Shown: positions 46,471 through 57,526 of the stretch, piece after piece | Layout of the letters: each line of letters starts with the position of its first letter | Position numbering within the stretch: position 1 is the stretch's first letter | From: Takakia lepidozioides | Lineage: Eukaryota > Streptophyta > Takakiopsida > Takakiales > Takakiaceae | DNA length: 64,000 nt | Reading direction: 5' to 3' | NCBI GenBank assembly: GCA_030704615.1 | Contig: CM060731.1 | Span: 94,778,756 to 94,842,755, forward strand | Notes under the pieces: model-generated | Seen by the model: only the letters and a program-made list of their open reading frames with translations | What the model was told of the DNA's origin: nothing | The model's database searches: none | Program-made: the position numbers and the translations under genes

Positions 46471-49400
46471 CTGGGGGGACAGGGAATGTGGGAGGTAGTG
46501 CAACTGGAGCTGAGGGTACTGCAAGTACAGGGGGGCCAGTAGCAGAGAGTGCTAAAGGGCCAACACCTGGTGGGAGTTCCACCACTACAATAGTAGGTCC
46601 TCAAGGACCAGCACCTACAGGAGGACCAACACCTATCAGTGGGCAGGGTATAGGGCCACAGATGGCGGTACCTCCAACACGGGCAATGCCACCTTTTCCA
46701 ATATATGAAGGAAAAGGGGATCATGATGTACACATCAGCCAATTTGAGCACATGTGTATGGTGAACAATGAGAATGGCGATGATGCCAAATTGAGACTAT
46801 TTCCTTGTTCACTTATCCAGAAAGCAAGTGAATGGTATGCAAGGTTTCCTAATAATCATTTCCTAACCTGGAATGGCCTTAGTACAGCATTCCGAAACAG
46901 GTTCAGGACAAACTAAACTGAGGATGAAGTGTATGGGAGTTTACAACAGTTGAGGCAAAAGAAGCATGAAACTGTTGAAGAATATATGGAAAAGATGGAA
47001 TTAATGATGAAAAAGCTGGCTGCTGTACCAGCACCAGGATTACAGAAGACTTGGTTTGTGAGTGGACTAAGACCTGAATTACAAAAGAAAGTGGATATGC
47101 TACCCCATAATATAGTGGAGGAGGCATTCGAAACAGCCAACATAATTGAGCAATTGGGAATGCTCAGGAGAGATAAGAGGGATGATGATGACTCTGAAGA
47201 TGAGTCAGCTGAGGAAGAAGAGCAAGAGCTCAGGAGGAAGAGCAAGAAGAAGGAAAAGTTGAAGAGGGACAACTATGAAAAAAGATTGGAAGAAATCTTG
47301 AAAAAATATGCCATAGAGGCTGCAACACATTGGAGGAAGGGTGTTTGGTGTGCAAAGTGCCAAAATAAAGGCCATACCATAGCTGAATGCCACATAAAGG
47401 AGAAACATTGTACTATCTATAAAATGGATAACCATTCTACTGAGAATTGTTATAACAATAGAAGGACAGCTACAAGAGAACCTAGGCAAGTGAGGGTGCA
47501 TCAAGTGCAACCCCAGCCAAGAAGTAATAATGACCAGGACCACTATGGTAGGCCTGGTGGATATAACAATGTTATGGCAAGAAGAGGTAATCCAAGAGGG
47601 AATTACCAAGGCAATCCCAGAGGCAACTATCAGGGTAATCCAAGGGGGAATTACCAGCCAGGGAATCAGGATTTAGAAATAATCCCAGAATAGACCAAGG
47701 GCGAGGACCCAATGGTAAAGAACTGTGTTACTATTGTAACTAGACATCGCAAAGCAGCCTGTCCATTCTGGATCAGACACCAGAATGAGATGAGAGCTCC
47801 TGTGAATGAAGGCCCAATAGTGGCAGCTCACATGGTTATGCCATGTTTTGTACCAGAAGTAAGTACAATGATAGTTACCAGAAGCAAAGCTAAAATGTTA
47901 CCTCCAGTGGATGAGGAAGAAGATGTTAATGAGGATGACAGTGATGTGCCTAAAGATGATGAGGCATGGAGAGATTAGAAGGAACTGCACAAGGAAGTGG
48001 CTGATACCATAACGGAAATACAGAAGGATACTGATATCCCTATGGCAGATTCTTCTGATTCTGAAAGAGAAGATGAAGAAGGTGAAGATGAAGTGAAGCA
48101 AGAGGCTTCACATGTGCAGGATAATGAAGGGGCTTTGGCTGAAGTAATATGCCAGTCCAAAGCTGAGATTACAATTGGGCAGCTATTGGCTGTGGCACCC
48201 CATTGTAGACACAGGCTGTATCAAGCAATCAATCAGATTGCTCATGTGACAGAGAATACAGACCTGAACAGCAAGGTGACAAGTTATAATGTGAAACCTG
48301 AAGGGCCAAAAACTGTCATGGACTTTGATGATTCCATGCCAGTAATCCAAGTGAGAATTGGAAGCATAGACCTGACTGATGTACTGATAGATGGAGGCTC
48401 ATGAGTGAATATCATGACAAACCAATTAAGGCAGAAGCTTGGACTGAATAACATGAAACCAGCCCCATTCATAGTAACAATGGTAGATCGAAGGAGTGTA
48501 CAGCCATTGGGCTTGATAAGAGGAGTAAAGATACAGATTCAGAAGATGATCTTTAAGATCATAGTGACTGTGTTGAAAATGGATGATGTCATGGAAGCTT
48601 ACTCCTTATTGCTGGGTCGACCATGGCTGAAACAGGCCAGGGTATTCCATGACTGGAATTCCATATTACTGACTGTGCATGATGGGAAGCACAAGATACA
48701 GATCCCCACTAAGAAATCTGGTAGGCTATCTGCTACCAGAAGACCTCGAGGAGTCGGGGAGTATGACTGGAGGGGAGGACTTGATGAAGAGCAGGAGGCT
48801 ACTCTTTTTGCTGCACACCCAGAGTGGGAGCATGTTGCAGAAATGCAACTGGGAGGACTAAGCTGTTTCAAGGGTATATGATGTGGTGCAGTAACAACAA
48901 CACCAATTGAGGGGGAAACAAGTAGTTGCCCACCACATTTCTATGAAGAAAAAGAGGGAGAAATATAAATCCTAGAGGAACCAGCCACTGTGAGTTTACA
49001 GGATGAAGTAGTGGCTGAATGGACAATCACAGCTAAAGAGCAAGTGAGAGAAGTCAATGTGGGAACTGAGGAGGAACCAAGAATGGTGAAAGTTGGGGCT
49101 GATTTGGAGCCAAAATTCTTGAAGAAACTAAGAGTCTATTTATCAAATATAGGGATGTATTTGCTTGGAGTTATGAAGACCTGAAGGGGATACCCCCTGA
49201 AATATGCCAGCACAAGATTGAGTTGGAACCAGGTTCCGTACCAATCAAACAGGCAAGATACATGATGAATCCCAACTATGCACAGAAGGTTGGAGAGGAG
49301 ATAAAGAAGCTGGCTAAGGCTAAGTTTATATACGCGATAGAGTATACAACTTGGCTATCACCCATCATGATAGTTCCCAAGAAGAATGGCAAACTGTGAA

Positions 49401-52388
49401 CTATAAGAAGTTGAATGATTGTACAAAGAAAGATCTCTTTCCTTTGCCATTCACAGAAGCTATACTGGACACTATGGCAGGCCATGAGATGTACTCATTC
49501 ATGGATGGCTTCAGTGGATATAACCAAGTACAAGTAGCTGAAGAGGATCAGGGAAAGACAACTTTCATTACTGACTGGGGTGCTTATGCATACAAATTCA
49601 TGCCTTTTGGACTTTGTAATGCACGAGCAACTTTCCAGAGAGTGATAAGTGAATCTTTCCATGACTACTTGGATGATTTCATGCAAATGTTCTTAGATGA
49701 CTTCAGTGTGTATAGCTCTAAGAATGAGCACTGTCAGTAATTACAGACCCATTGCATTGGCCAACACCCCATATAAGTTATTCACCAGCACGCTCACCAC
49801 AATGTTGTCAAGCTATGGTGAACAACACCAAATTCTCAGCGACCCCCAAGAAGGATTCCGAACCACACGTAGTACAACTTGACAAATCCAATATGTTCTA
49901 TCCACCCTCGAAGACGCAAAACTTACAAAGCAAGATATATATCTACTATATATCAACTTTAGGAATGCCTTTGGCTCCCTAGATCACGCTAGATTATTCG
50001 CCATCATGCTTGATCTTGGGTACCCCACTGACGTCGTTCAACTTATAGGAGATATATACACAAACAGCACCACCGAATACTTTGGTGCATACTGTGGATC
50101 CACCCCACCTATTTCCATTCTCCAAGGCACTATCCAAGGGGATACCTTAAGCCCATACCTCTTTGTTATCTTTTTAGAACCCCTACTCAGATGGCTCGCT
50201 CGTGGTCAACTAGGATATCAATACAAAACCTCTGCCAGTGACATCTCAGCCGCAGCATATGCAGACGATCTCGCCATCCTTGCACATATACCACAACACC
50301 TACACCGACAAGTTACCAAACTATCCAGATTCAATCTATGGTCAGGTATGGAGCTCAGCTTACACAAGTGCGCTATCACAGCCGCAACGCATCAAAGCCG
50401 GCTTACTAAAATTGCCATGGCTTCGCATTGTAAACTCTACATATACTATTTTGGGACACATTGTGTGTAAAAAAGGACTGCTTGTAGATCCTAGAAAGAC
50501 AGAGGCTATTAAAGCCTCACCACCACCAAGTAATGTTAAGGCTCTAAGGAGGTTCCTTGGACAAACCAGTTATTACAGAAGGTTTATCAGACGATATGCG
50601 CAGAAGGCAACACCATTGAGCAAACTCTTGAAGAAAGATGTAGTGTTTGCATGGATAGCTGAATGTCAACAGGCCTTTGAGGAATTTACATTGTCAGTAA
50701 CAACTACCCCTATGCTGATTTACCCTCATTGGCATATGGTATTTCATGTACACTGTGATGCCTCATGAGAAGCATTGGGGGCTGTGTTAGCCCAAAATGT
50801 CACAGGAAACATAGATTCACCTGTGTATTATGCTAGCAGACTGTTGAACAGTGCTGAAATGAACTATAGCACCACCAAAAGAGAAGCTTTGGCAATGATT
50901 TATTCAGTTAAGAAGTTCAGGCATTATTTGATGGGAAGAAAGTTTATGTTCTATGTGGATCATCAAGCTCTGATTTATTTGGTGAACAAGCCTTTGATAA
51001 GTGGACGGATAGCAAGATGGCTGATTATACTGCATGAGTTTGAATTCAAAGTTGTTTACAAACCTGGACGTTTGCATCTTGTGGCAGATCACTTATCACG
51101 CCATTCAACAGGAGAGCCCACCACAGGAGTAGACGATCAACTGCCTGATGCAGGTTTATTTGCAGTAGAAGTACAGGGAGCAGATGACTGGATGGATTTG
51201 CAGTGGCCAATCAGATATTATTTGACTCATGGACAGTGCCCACCCAGTTATGGGAAGGAGCAGAGGAAAAGAATAGTTATCAAGGCATTACCATACACTA
51301 TGATAGGAGGAAGATTGTAGAAGCTAGGACCTGATGGAGTTCTTAAACGATGTTTGTACCACCATGAGGTAAATAAAGTTTTGGAAGAAGTTCATAAGGG
51401 AGTGGCTGGAGGCCATTTTGGAGAAGAGACTACCAGTAGGAGAATATTACTTGTAGGTTACTGGTGGCCTACCTTGTTTAGAGATGTACACAAGTATTGT
51501 AAGAGCTGTGATGAGTGCCAGAGGCTAGGACCATTGCAAAGATCGGGAAAGATGGCTTTGCATCCTACAATGCCTACTAAACCATTCCATAAATGGGGAT
51601 TGGATTTTGTTGGACCAATCAATCCACCAGCCAGGAATACACAGAACAAGTATATAATCACAGCCACTGATTATACCACAAAATGGGTGGAAGTTAAGGC
51701 TCTGAGACAACACAGCTAAGTCCACAGCAAGGTTCCTATATAAGAACATTATCACAAGATTTGGCTGTCTCCAGGAATTTATCAGTGACCAGGGAAGTCA
51801 TTTCATTAATGAGACCATTGAACTGTTGACTAAGGAGTGGGCAATGGGCAGGCAGAGGCCACCAACAAAATACTATGCATTATTTTGGCTAAGATAGTCA
51901 ATACGAACATGACAGACTGGGATACAAAGCTGTTGACAGCTTTGTGGTCATACAGGACTTCATATAAGGTCACCACCAAGTATACACCATTCCAATTAGT
52001 TTATGGCATGGAAGCTTTACTTCCAGTGGAATTCTTATTACCTACCATGAGAACTGAATGAGGGAGGAGAATGGAATTGGAGGATTCAATTAAAGTAAGG
52101 AAACATAAACTATATCATGTGGAAGAAGTACGTGCTGATGCAGCAGATAATATGGCCAGAATTCAGATGAAGAGGATGGATCAGTTTGATGAAGGTAAAT
52201 TGAAGACTTTTAAGACATGCGATTTGGTACTGCGGTTGCAGAAGAAGGGAAAGATTAAAGCTTCTAAGCTTAAATCACCATGGAAAGGACCCTATGTCAT
52301 ACAGAAGATGTATGATAACAACACAGCTATGTTACAAACCATTAAAAAAGAGATGCTTCGTAGAGTTAATGCCAATAAGTTGAAGTGA
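46471..52388 (+). pseudogene. Ty3/gypsy copy 1, gag-pol with stops and a LINE patch
   Basis: 5'-truncated element closely related to copy 2. Gag: LFPCSLIQKASEWYARF, EEYMEKMELMMKKLAA, then the knuckle CAKCQNKGHTIAEC. Protease: DVLIDGGS followed by TGA. Reverse transcriptase: MDGFSGYNQVQVAEED, PFGLCNARATFQRV and FLDDFSVYSSKNEH up to 49733. A foreign segment follows, then pol resumes near 50445 (LLVDPRKTEAIKASPPPS). RNase H: FHVHCDAS followed by TGA. Integrase: YHHEVNKVL...HFGEETTSR...[20 protein letters not shown]. Stops at 46914, 47691, 48402, 48879, 50766, 51318 and 52059 and several frameshifts show it is inactive. Confidence 0.9.
49734..50444 (+). mobile_element. LINE reverse-transcriptase patch inside gypsy copy 1
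   Basis: Reads non-LTR reverse transcriptase: SNYRPIALANTPYKLFTSTL, LLYINFRNAFGSLDHARLFA, ILQGTIQGDTLSPYLFVIFL and the catalytic AAYADDLAILAH. The left junction follows KNEHC of gypsy RT at 49733. The right junction meets TTTTGGGACACATTGTG of gypsy pol near 50445. About 30 gypsy codons present in copy 2 between these points are missing, so the LINE piece replaced sequence rather than simply inserting. Both LINE ends are truncated. Confidence 0.85.
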
Positions 52389-52539
52389 TACAGTGGTATC
52401 CATGATAGACCATTGCAGCATGATTTGCATCTTGAAACACAGATGCAGTCACAGACTACATCAGTAGCACCAGCGGAGCATGAAGCATTTGTCATAAAGC
52501 CAAATGTGTATGGCCATAGCAGGGAACACAAGTGTTCAC

Positions 52540-52632
52540 ATAGCCATCACAGCCCACCACAGTCTATTACAACATATCACAGCCTACCATAGTCTGTCAC
52601 AGCCCAACACAGGCGACATAGCCCACACAGGT
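52540..52632. repeat. CACAGCC minisatellite, copy 1 pol downstream
   Basis: Irregular repeats of CACAGCC, CATATCACAGCC and CACAGTCTATTACA, placed between pol and the 3' ORF exactly as in copy 2. Confidence 0.8.
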
Positions 52633-52651
52633 TGCACAGTCCATAAGGGCA

Positions 52652-53716
52652 GTGACAGGTGGACACGGGTTAACGTCAGTAAAGTGGCCGATAAGTGTAA
52701 AGATAGTTTGGAAGTCAAACTCGGAGAATGTGCCACGCGGACAGAAGGAGATGGGAGAGTGTTTGAATTCAAACACGTGGCCTAAAGGGCAAAGTACTCC
52801 GCATTGCATGTACTGCAATAACGAGCGTCATCACACAAGAAGACAAACAGGGCCATCAAAGTACCTACCCGGTACATCAGCCGAAACTTATTATGAGCCC
52901 ATTAATGCATCAAGAGGACAGGTAATAGAACACTTTACGCATCCGGCAAAGGGGAACCTTTGCCACATATGCAGTCCTAGTGGTCATTCCAAGATGGAAT
53001 GTGAACAGATTAGGGTAAAAATGAGAAGTTACCTAATGAGGCAACGGCCAATCAGCAACGTGAATTTTGTGTAAGAGACTTCATCCAAGAAACAAGAACA
53101 AGAAATTAAGAAGATTATGAGCGGAAGAATAGGTGTTATTCCGGATAACCAGTGTCTCGACAGTAGGGGCAATCAAAGCTATAGCTTTGTAACTATGGCG
53201 GATATCACGGACTATACACTAGCTCTATTTCTTACGCAGTGGCGCAAGGAAGGGCAGGTCGAAAGTACTTTCTCTCTCACTCACTATTTGCAAGCCCCGC
53301 AGGCTTACACCCACTTGCATGTTCCATTCTGTGCTAATCACACTTTCATGCTATACACATTACAAGCTTTCCTACAGTTATTCCAAACAAGGCCTTCTTG
53401 TTTGTCCGGGATGAAGCGAATTAGAGAGATGGAGGATCTACGAGTGAAGAACACGACGATCTTACAGAGGCAAACAATCGCCACACCACAGGCAATGCAG
53501 CTGCTGAATGAGTTGCGGTTGGAAGGATTGTTGCGCAAAGAGTGGTTTTTGCATCATCGGGATTTGATGATCCAGTTCATCATGAACTTTGAGCCAAAGA
53601 CGGGAGTTACCCAGGTGAAGGGTGTAGATATACAAGTTATTCCATAGTATTTGCAACAGCTTTTTGAATTACCATCTGGTAATGTGAGCGTGGACGAGCA
53701 CAGGGCAAGATTGCAA
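52652..53716 (+). pseudogene. Gypsy 3' ORF, copy 1, truncated
   Basis: Homologue of the ORF at 61621. It has a CMYCNNERHH half-knuckle and a complete CHICSPSGHSKMEC knuckle in a frame ending at 53074. Then MADITDYTLALFLTQW and TYLQAPQAYTHLHV-like sequence follow in a second frame (53117-53647), ending TAG after VDIQVIP. Similarity continues to EHRARLQ near 53716 and then stops. The coiled-coil half is absent. Confidence 0.8.
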
Positions 53717-53841
53717 GTTGTTAGAGGGCTGCTTGGGACTTAGACGCTTTTACGGGTTCTGTGGGGTACCCTTGATTTTTGCGCAGACTGAGACCAACAG
53801 GAGCCTTAAGGGTGGCAGCAGTAGGCTTTAGGGGGGTTATA

Positions 53842-54090
53842 CAGCCCGACACAGCTTTACACAGCCCGCCACAGCTTCGCACAGCCAGTCACAGCCCGAC
53901 ACAGCTTTATACAGCCCGCCACAGTTTCACACAGCCAGTCATAGCCCGACACAACTTTACACAGCCCGCCACAGCTTCGCACAGCCAGTCACAGCCCGAC
54001 ACAGCTTTACACAGCCCGCCACAGCTTCGCACAGCCAGTCACAGCCCGACATAGCTTCACACAGCCCGACACAGCTTGACACAGCCTGTC
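53842..54090. repeat. CACAGCC minisatellite array
   Basis: About 50-bp units such as CACAGCCCGACACAGCTTTA, CACAGCCCGCCACAGCTTCG and CACAGCCAGT, repeated roughly five times. It lies between copy 1 and the LTR of copy 2. All frames are open for long stretches because the unit lacks stops. Confidence 0.9.
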
Positions 54091-54720
54091 ACAGTACATG
54101 CGGAATAGTTATAATTGACAGGGAACGACTGTGAGGAAACGACATCTGCAGAGGGAACGTGTTACTTCAGGGGTGACGGTTAGTTAGTTAGGTGGTTAGA
54201 ACAGCTTGCGGGTAGATTAGGAAGGCGGCAACGGGAAGGGGATCACTTATGGAGGAGGGCAACTTGTTGAGGAGAGGAGGAGACGTAACGGAGAGTGGAA
54301 AACAGTGTAGAGGAGATGATGACTTGAATGAGGCTTAGTTCATGCAAGCTATAGAATTATACAGAAGGATAGAATAGAGACACCATGGCATAGGCATGGT
54401 ACATGATTAATCTTAATCCGATACTGAATCGATACAAACATACTGTGTAGAGAGACGCGAGAGAAGCTGTGGAATGAATGCATGATTAACTGGAACTTAG
54501 TAGATACTGAAGCGATCCGACGCTTCAGTATACACGGTAAGGTAAATTGATAACATGAAGGCAGGAAGGAATATAAATAGGAAGCACAACCATGATTCAC
54601 TAGCTGCAGGTCATGACTGATTGTTCTGAGCGGGCTGAGTGCTTAGAGATATCCAACTCTTCTATCTTGGAGTTTCCACCTCGGATAGCGAAGGGATGGG
54701 TGAGTAAAAGCGGCTCGACA
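54091..54720 (+). repeat. Probable gypsy LTR between copies 1 and 2
   Basis: The 3' end is set at 54720 (CTCGACA) because a primer-binding-like site follows and because 54530-54720 is repeated at 32141-32331. The 5' boundary is not visible; the minisatellite ending at 54090 limits it. It may serve as 3' LTR of copy 1 and 5' LTR of copy 2. Confidence 0.55.
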
Positions 54721-55308
54721 TTTGGCGACCATACTAGGGATCTGGGTCATGAACAACCAAATGTGACAGGCATCTGGTGGGATCATGGTGGTTGGAGAAT
54801 TAAAGAATTTGATGTGAATCAAATTCCTTGTGAAACTGAGAAGGAAAGATTGTCCAAACAATTCTTTCAGAGGTTCTTGGAATTGCCAGACGGTTGTAAA
54901 GAAAACATTCTTAAGAGAGTGCATGATGCTGACCCTGAGTGGGGTCTGGAGAAAGGAGTGATAAAGATTTATCAGGTGGCCTGTAGAGGAAGAGCACGTT
55001 GGTTACCAACACTGGTTTATGTGATAGCATTGTTATCCATTAAGCGAGTAGAGTTTGAAGGCTGGGAGGAAAGGAAGGTGAATGTTTATATTCATATGCA
55101 TGAGGAGCTTGTTCTGGTAAAGAATTGGATTCCAAAGGATATTATGTGGATCAAACTCACACCAAGAACAACTTTCCAGACTTGTTTGCCATATGGTTAT
55201 ATGGTAACAGAGACTTCTAGTATAGCCAAGGGTGCATTGAAGCTTGAAAGAAACCCAGGCATATACGAGAGATACTACAGAAGAGAGTTTTGGTTATTGC
55301 CACATTAA
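54613..55308 (+). CDS. Extra ORF before gag, gypsy copy 2
   Basis: Open frame of 231 codons from an ATG inside the LTR, across the primer-binding site, to TAA at 55308. The part after the LTR reads GIWWDHGGWRIKEFDVNQIP, FFQRFLELPDGCKENILKRV, then TLVYVIALLSIKRVEFEGWE and FWLLPH. It is followed by gag 20 bp later in another frame. No other in-frame ATG precedes the GIWWDHGG block, so either translation starts in the LTR or splicing supplies a start. I recognise no domain. It might be a gag-domain extension or an accessory protein. It is intact in this copy and absent from the others here. Confidence 0.55.
   Translation: MTDCSERAECLEISNSSILEFPPRIAKGWVSKSGSTFGDHTRDLGHEQPNVTGIWWDHGGWRIKEFDVNQIPCETEKERLSKQFFQRFLELPDGCKENILKRVHDADPEWGLEKGVIKIYQVACRGRARWLPTLVYVIALLSIKRVEFEGWEERKVNVYIHMHEELVLVKNWIPKDIMWIKLTPRTTFQTCLPYGYMVTETSSIAKGALKLERNPGIYERYYRREFWLLPH
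54721..54740 (+). promoter_or_regulatory. Primer-binding-site-like sequence
   Basis: TTTGGCGACCATACTAGGGA directly after the LTR resembles the TTTGGCGCC...GGGGA sites found after LTRs of some plant Ty3/gypsy elements. The matching tRNA was not determined. Confidence 0.45.
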
Positions 55309-55328
55309 AGAAATGAAAGACATGGGAC

Positions 55329-57407
55329 ATGAGTGATGAAAGGGAAGCTAGACTCCAAAGATATTCAACAAAAAGAGAAAGTTATTTGAAAGCTAATTAT
55401 CCATATCTTTGGGAGAGAGGAATAGACATAGGGGAATCATCTGGACCTCTCACACCATTAAGATCAGAGAGTACATCACCCATACCGGAAGAACTAGAGT
55501 TGGATGCCACTCCTTCTTTTTCTTTGCAAGAAAGATTAAGGGAATTGGTACAGGAAGAAGATCAACCACAAGGTGAAAGATCTGAGGTACATCCCTGGAT
55601 AAAAGATTTGACAGAAATCTTTGATAAGAGTTGGTATGGAACACCAAAAGCAGGAACTCCAGTTTCTGAGACGGAAGACGAAGAAGGAGGAGAGGATGTG
55701 ACAGAACCAACGGAGAGTTCAAACTCTCCAACACCATTGCAATTGAGTTATATGAGTGAAGAAGAAGAAACCCAAGGGCAGAACTTGGAAGATGAAAACA
55801 GAGAGAAGAAATTGGAAGAGGAAGAGTATGAAGAAGTAGACCCAACAACTGAGGTTGAGACTACAACCAGGACATCCCAACCCGTTGGACCTGGATCAAG
55901 TGGAGCACTTGGATCACAGGCCAACGAAGGTGTCGGCTCAGGGGGATCAGGCGGGCAGCCTGGATCTCGCTCTGGGGGGACAGGGAGTGTGGGAAGTAGT
56001 GCAACTGGAGCTGGGAATACTGTGAATATAGTGGGGCCAGTAGCAGGGAGTGCTCAGGGGCCAGCACTTGGTGGAAGTTCCACCACAACTACAACAGGTC
56101 CTCAAGGACCAGCACCAGCAAGGGGGCCAGCACCTGTCAGTGGGCAGGAGGTAGGGCCACAGATGGCGTTACAACCAACACGGGCAAAACCACCTTTTCC
56201 AATATATATTCAGGAAAATGGGATCCTGATGTACACATTAGCCAATTTGAGCACATGTGTATTGTGAACAATGAGAATGGCGATGATGCCAAGATGAGAC
56301 TGTTTCCTTGTTCACTTATAAAGAAAGCAAGTGAATGGTATGCAAGATTCCTTGATAATCATTTCCTAACCTGGAATGGCTTGAATACAACATTCCGAAA
56401 TAGGTTCAGGACAAGTAAAACTGAGGATGAAGTGTATGGAAGTTTACAACAGTTAAAGCAAAAGAAGCATGAAACTGTTGAGGAGTATATGGAAAAGATG
56501 GAATTGATGATGAAAAAGCTGGCTGCTGTACCAGCACCAGGTTTACAGAAGACTTGGTTTGTGAGTGGACTAAGACCAGAGTTGCAAAAGAAAGTGGATA
56601 TGTTACCCCATAATACAGTGGAGGAGGCATTTGAAACAGCGAACAGAATTGAGCAATTGGGAATGCTCAGGAGAGAGAAAAGGGATGATGAGGACTCTGA
56701 GGATGAGTCAGATGAGGAAGAAGAGCAAGAGCTGAAAAGGAAGAGTAAGAGGAAGGAAAAGTTGAAGAGGGAAACTATGAGAAAAGATTAGAAGAAATCT
56801 TGAAGAAGTATGCCACAGAGGCTGCAACACATTGGAGGAAGGTGTTTGGTGTGCAAAGTGCCAGAATGAAGGCCATACCACCACTGAATGCCACATGAAG
56901 GAGAAACACTGTACTATCTGTAAAATGGATAACCATTCTACTGAGAATTGTTACTACAACAGAAGGACAACAGCAAGAGAACCTAGGCAAGTAAGGGTGC
57001 ATCAAGTGCAGCCCCAGCCAAGAAGAAACAGTGATCAGGACCACTATGGTAGGCCTGGTGGTTATAACAATGGCATGGAAGGGAGAGGTAATCCAAGAGG
57101 GAATTACCAAGGAAATTCCAGAGGCAACTATCAGGGTAATCCAAGGGGGAATTACCAGCCAGGGAATCAGGATTACAGAAACAATCCCAGAACAGACCAA
57201 GGGCGAGGACCTAATGGGGAAGAACTGTGTTACTATTGTAATCAGGCAGGACATCGCAAGGCAGCCTGTCCATTCTGGATCAGACACCAGAATGAGATGA
57301 GAGCTCCTGTGAATGAGGGGCCAGTGGTGGCAGCTCACATGGTTAGGCCATGTGTTGTACCAGAAGTAAGTACAATGATAGTAACGAGAAGCAAAGCCAG
57401 TAGATGA
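55329..57407 (+). pseudogene. Gypsy copy 2 gag, frameshifted
   Basis: Three frames give one gag. 55329-56267 has an acidic N-terminus and a Gly/Ser/Pro-rich linker. 56255-56791 has the capsid-like part (LFPCSLIKKASEWYARF, EEYMEKMELMMKKLAA, LRPELQKKVDMLPHN). 56832-57407 is the nucleocapsid, with CAKCQNEGHTTTEC, CTICKMDNHSTENC, an NPRGNYQG repeat and CYYCNQAGHRKAAC. Compared with copy 1, breaks come from two extra bases in an AT run near 56208, a lost base near 56775 and another near 56841. Confidence 0.85.
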
Positions 57408-57526
57408 GGAAGGTGATGATAATGAAGATGGCAGTGATGTGCCTGAAGATGATGAGGCTTGGAGAGATGAGAAAGAACTGCACAAAGAAGTGGCAGATAC
57501 CATAAGGGAAATGCAAAAGAGTTCCT

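Noticed and set aside
46471-52388. Endogenous pararetrovirus
   Set aside because: It has an integrase with an HHCC finger and DDE triad and a linked LTR, which fits a Ty3/gypsy retrotransposon.
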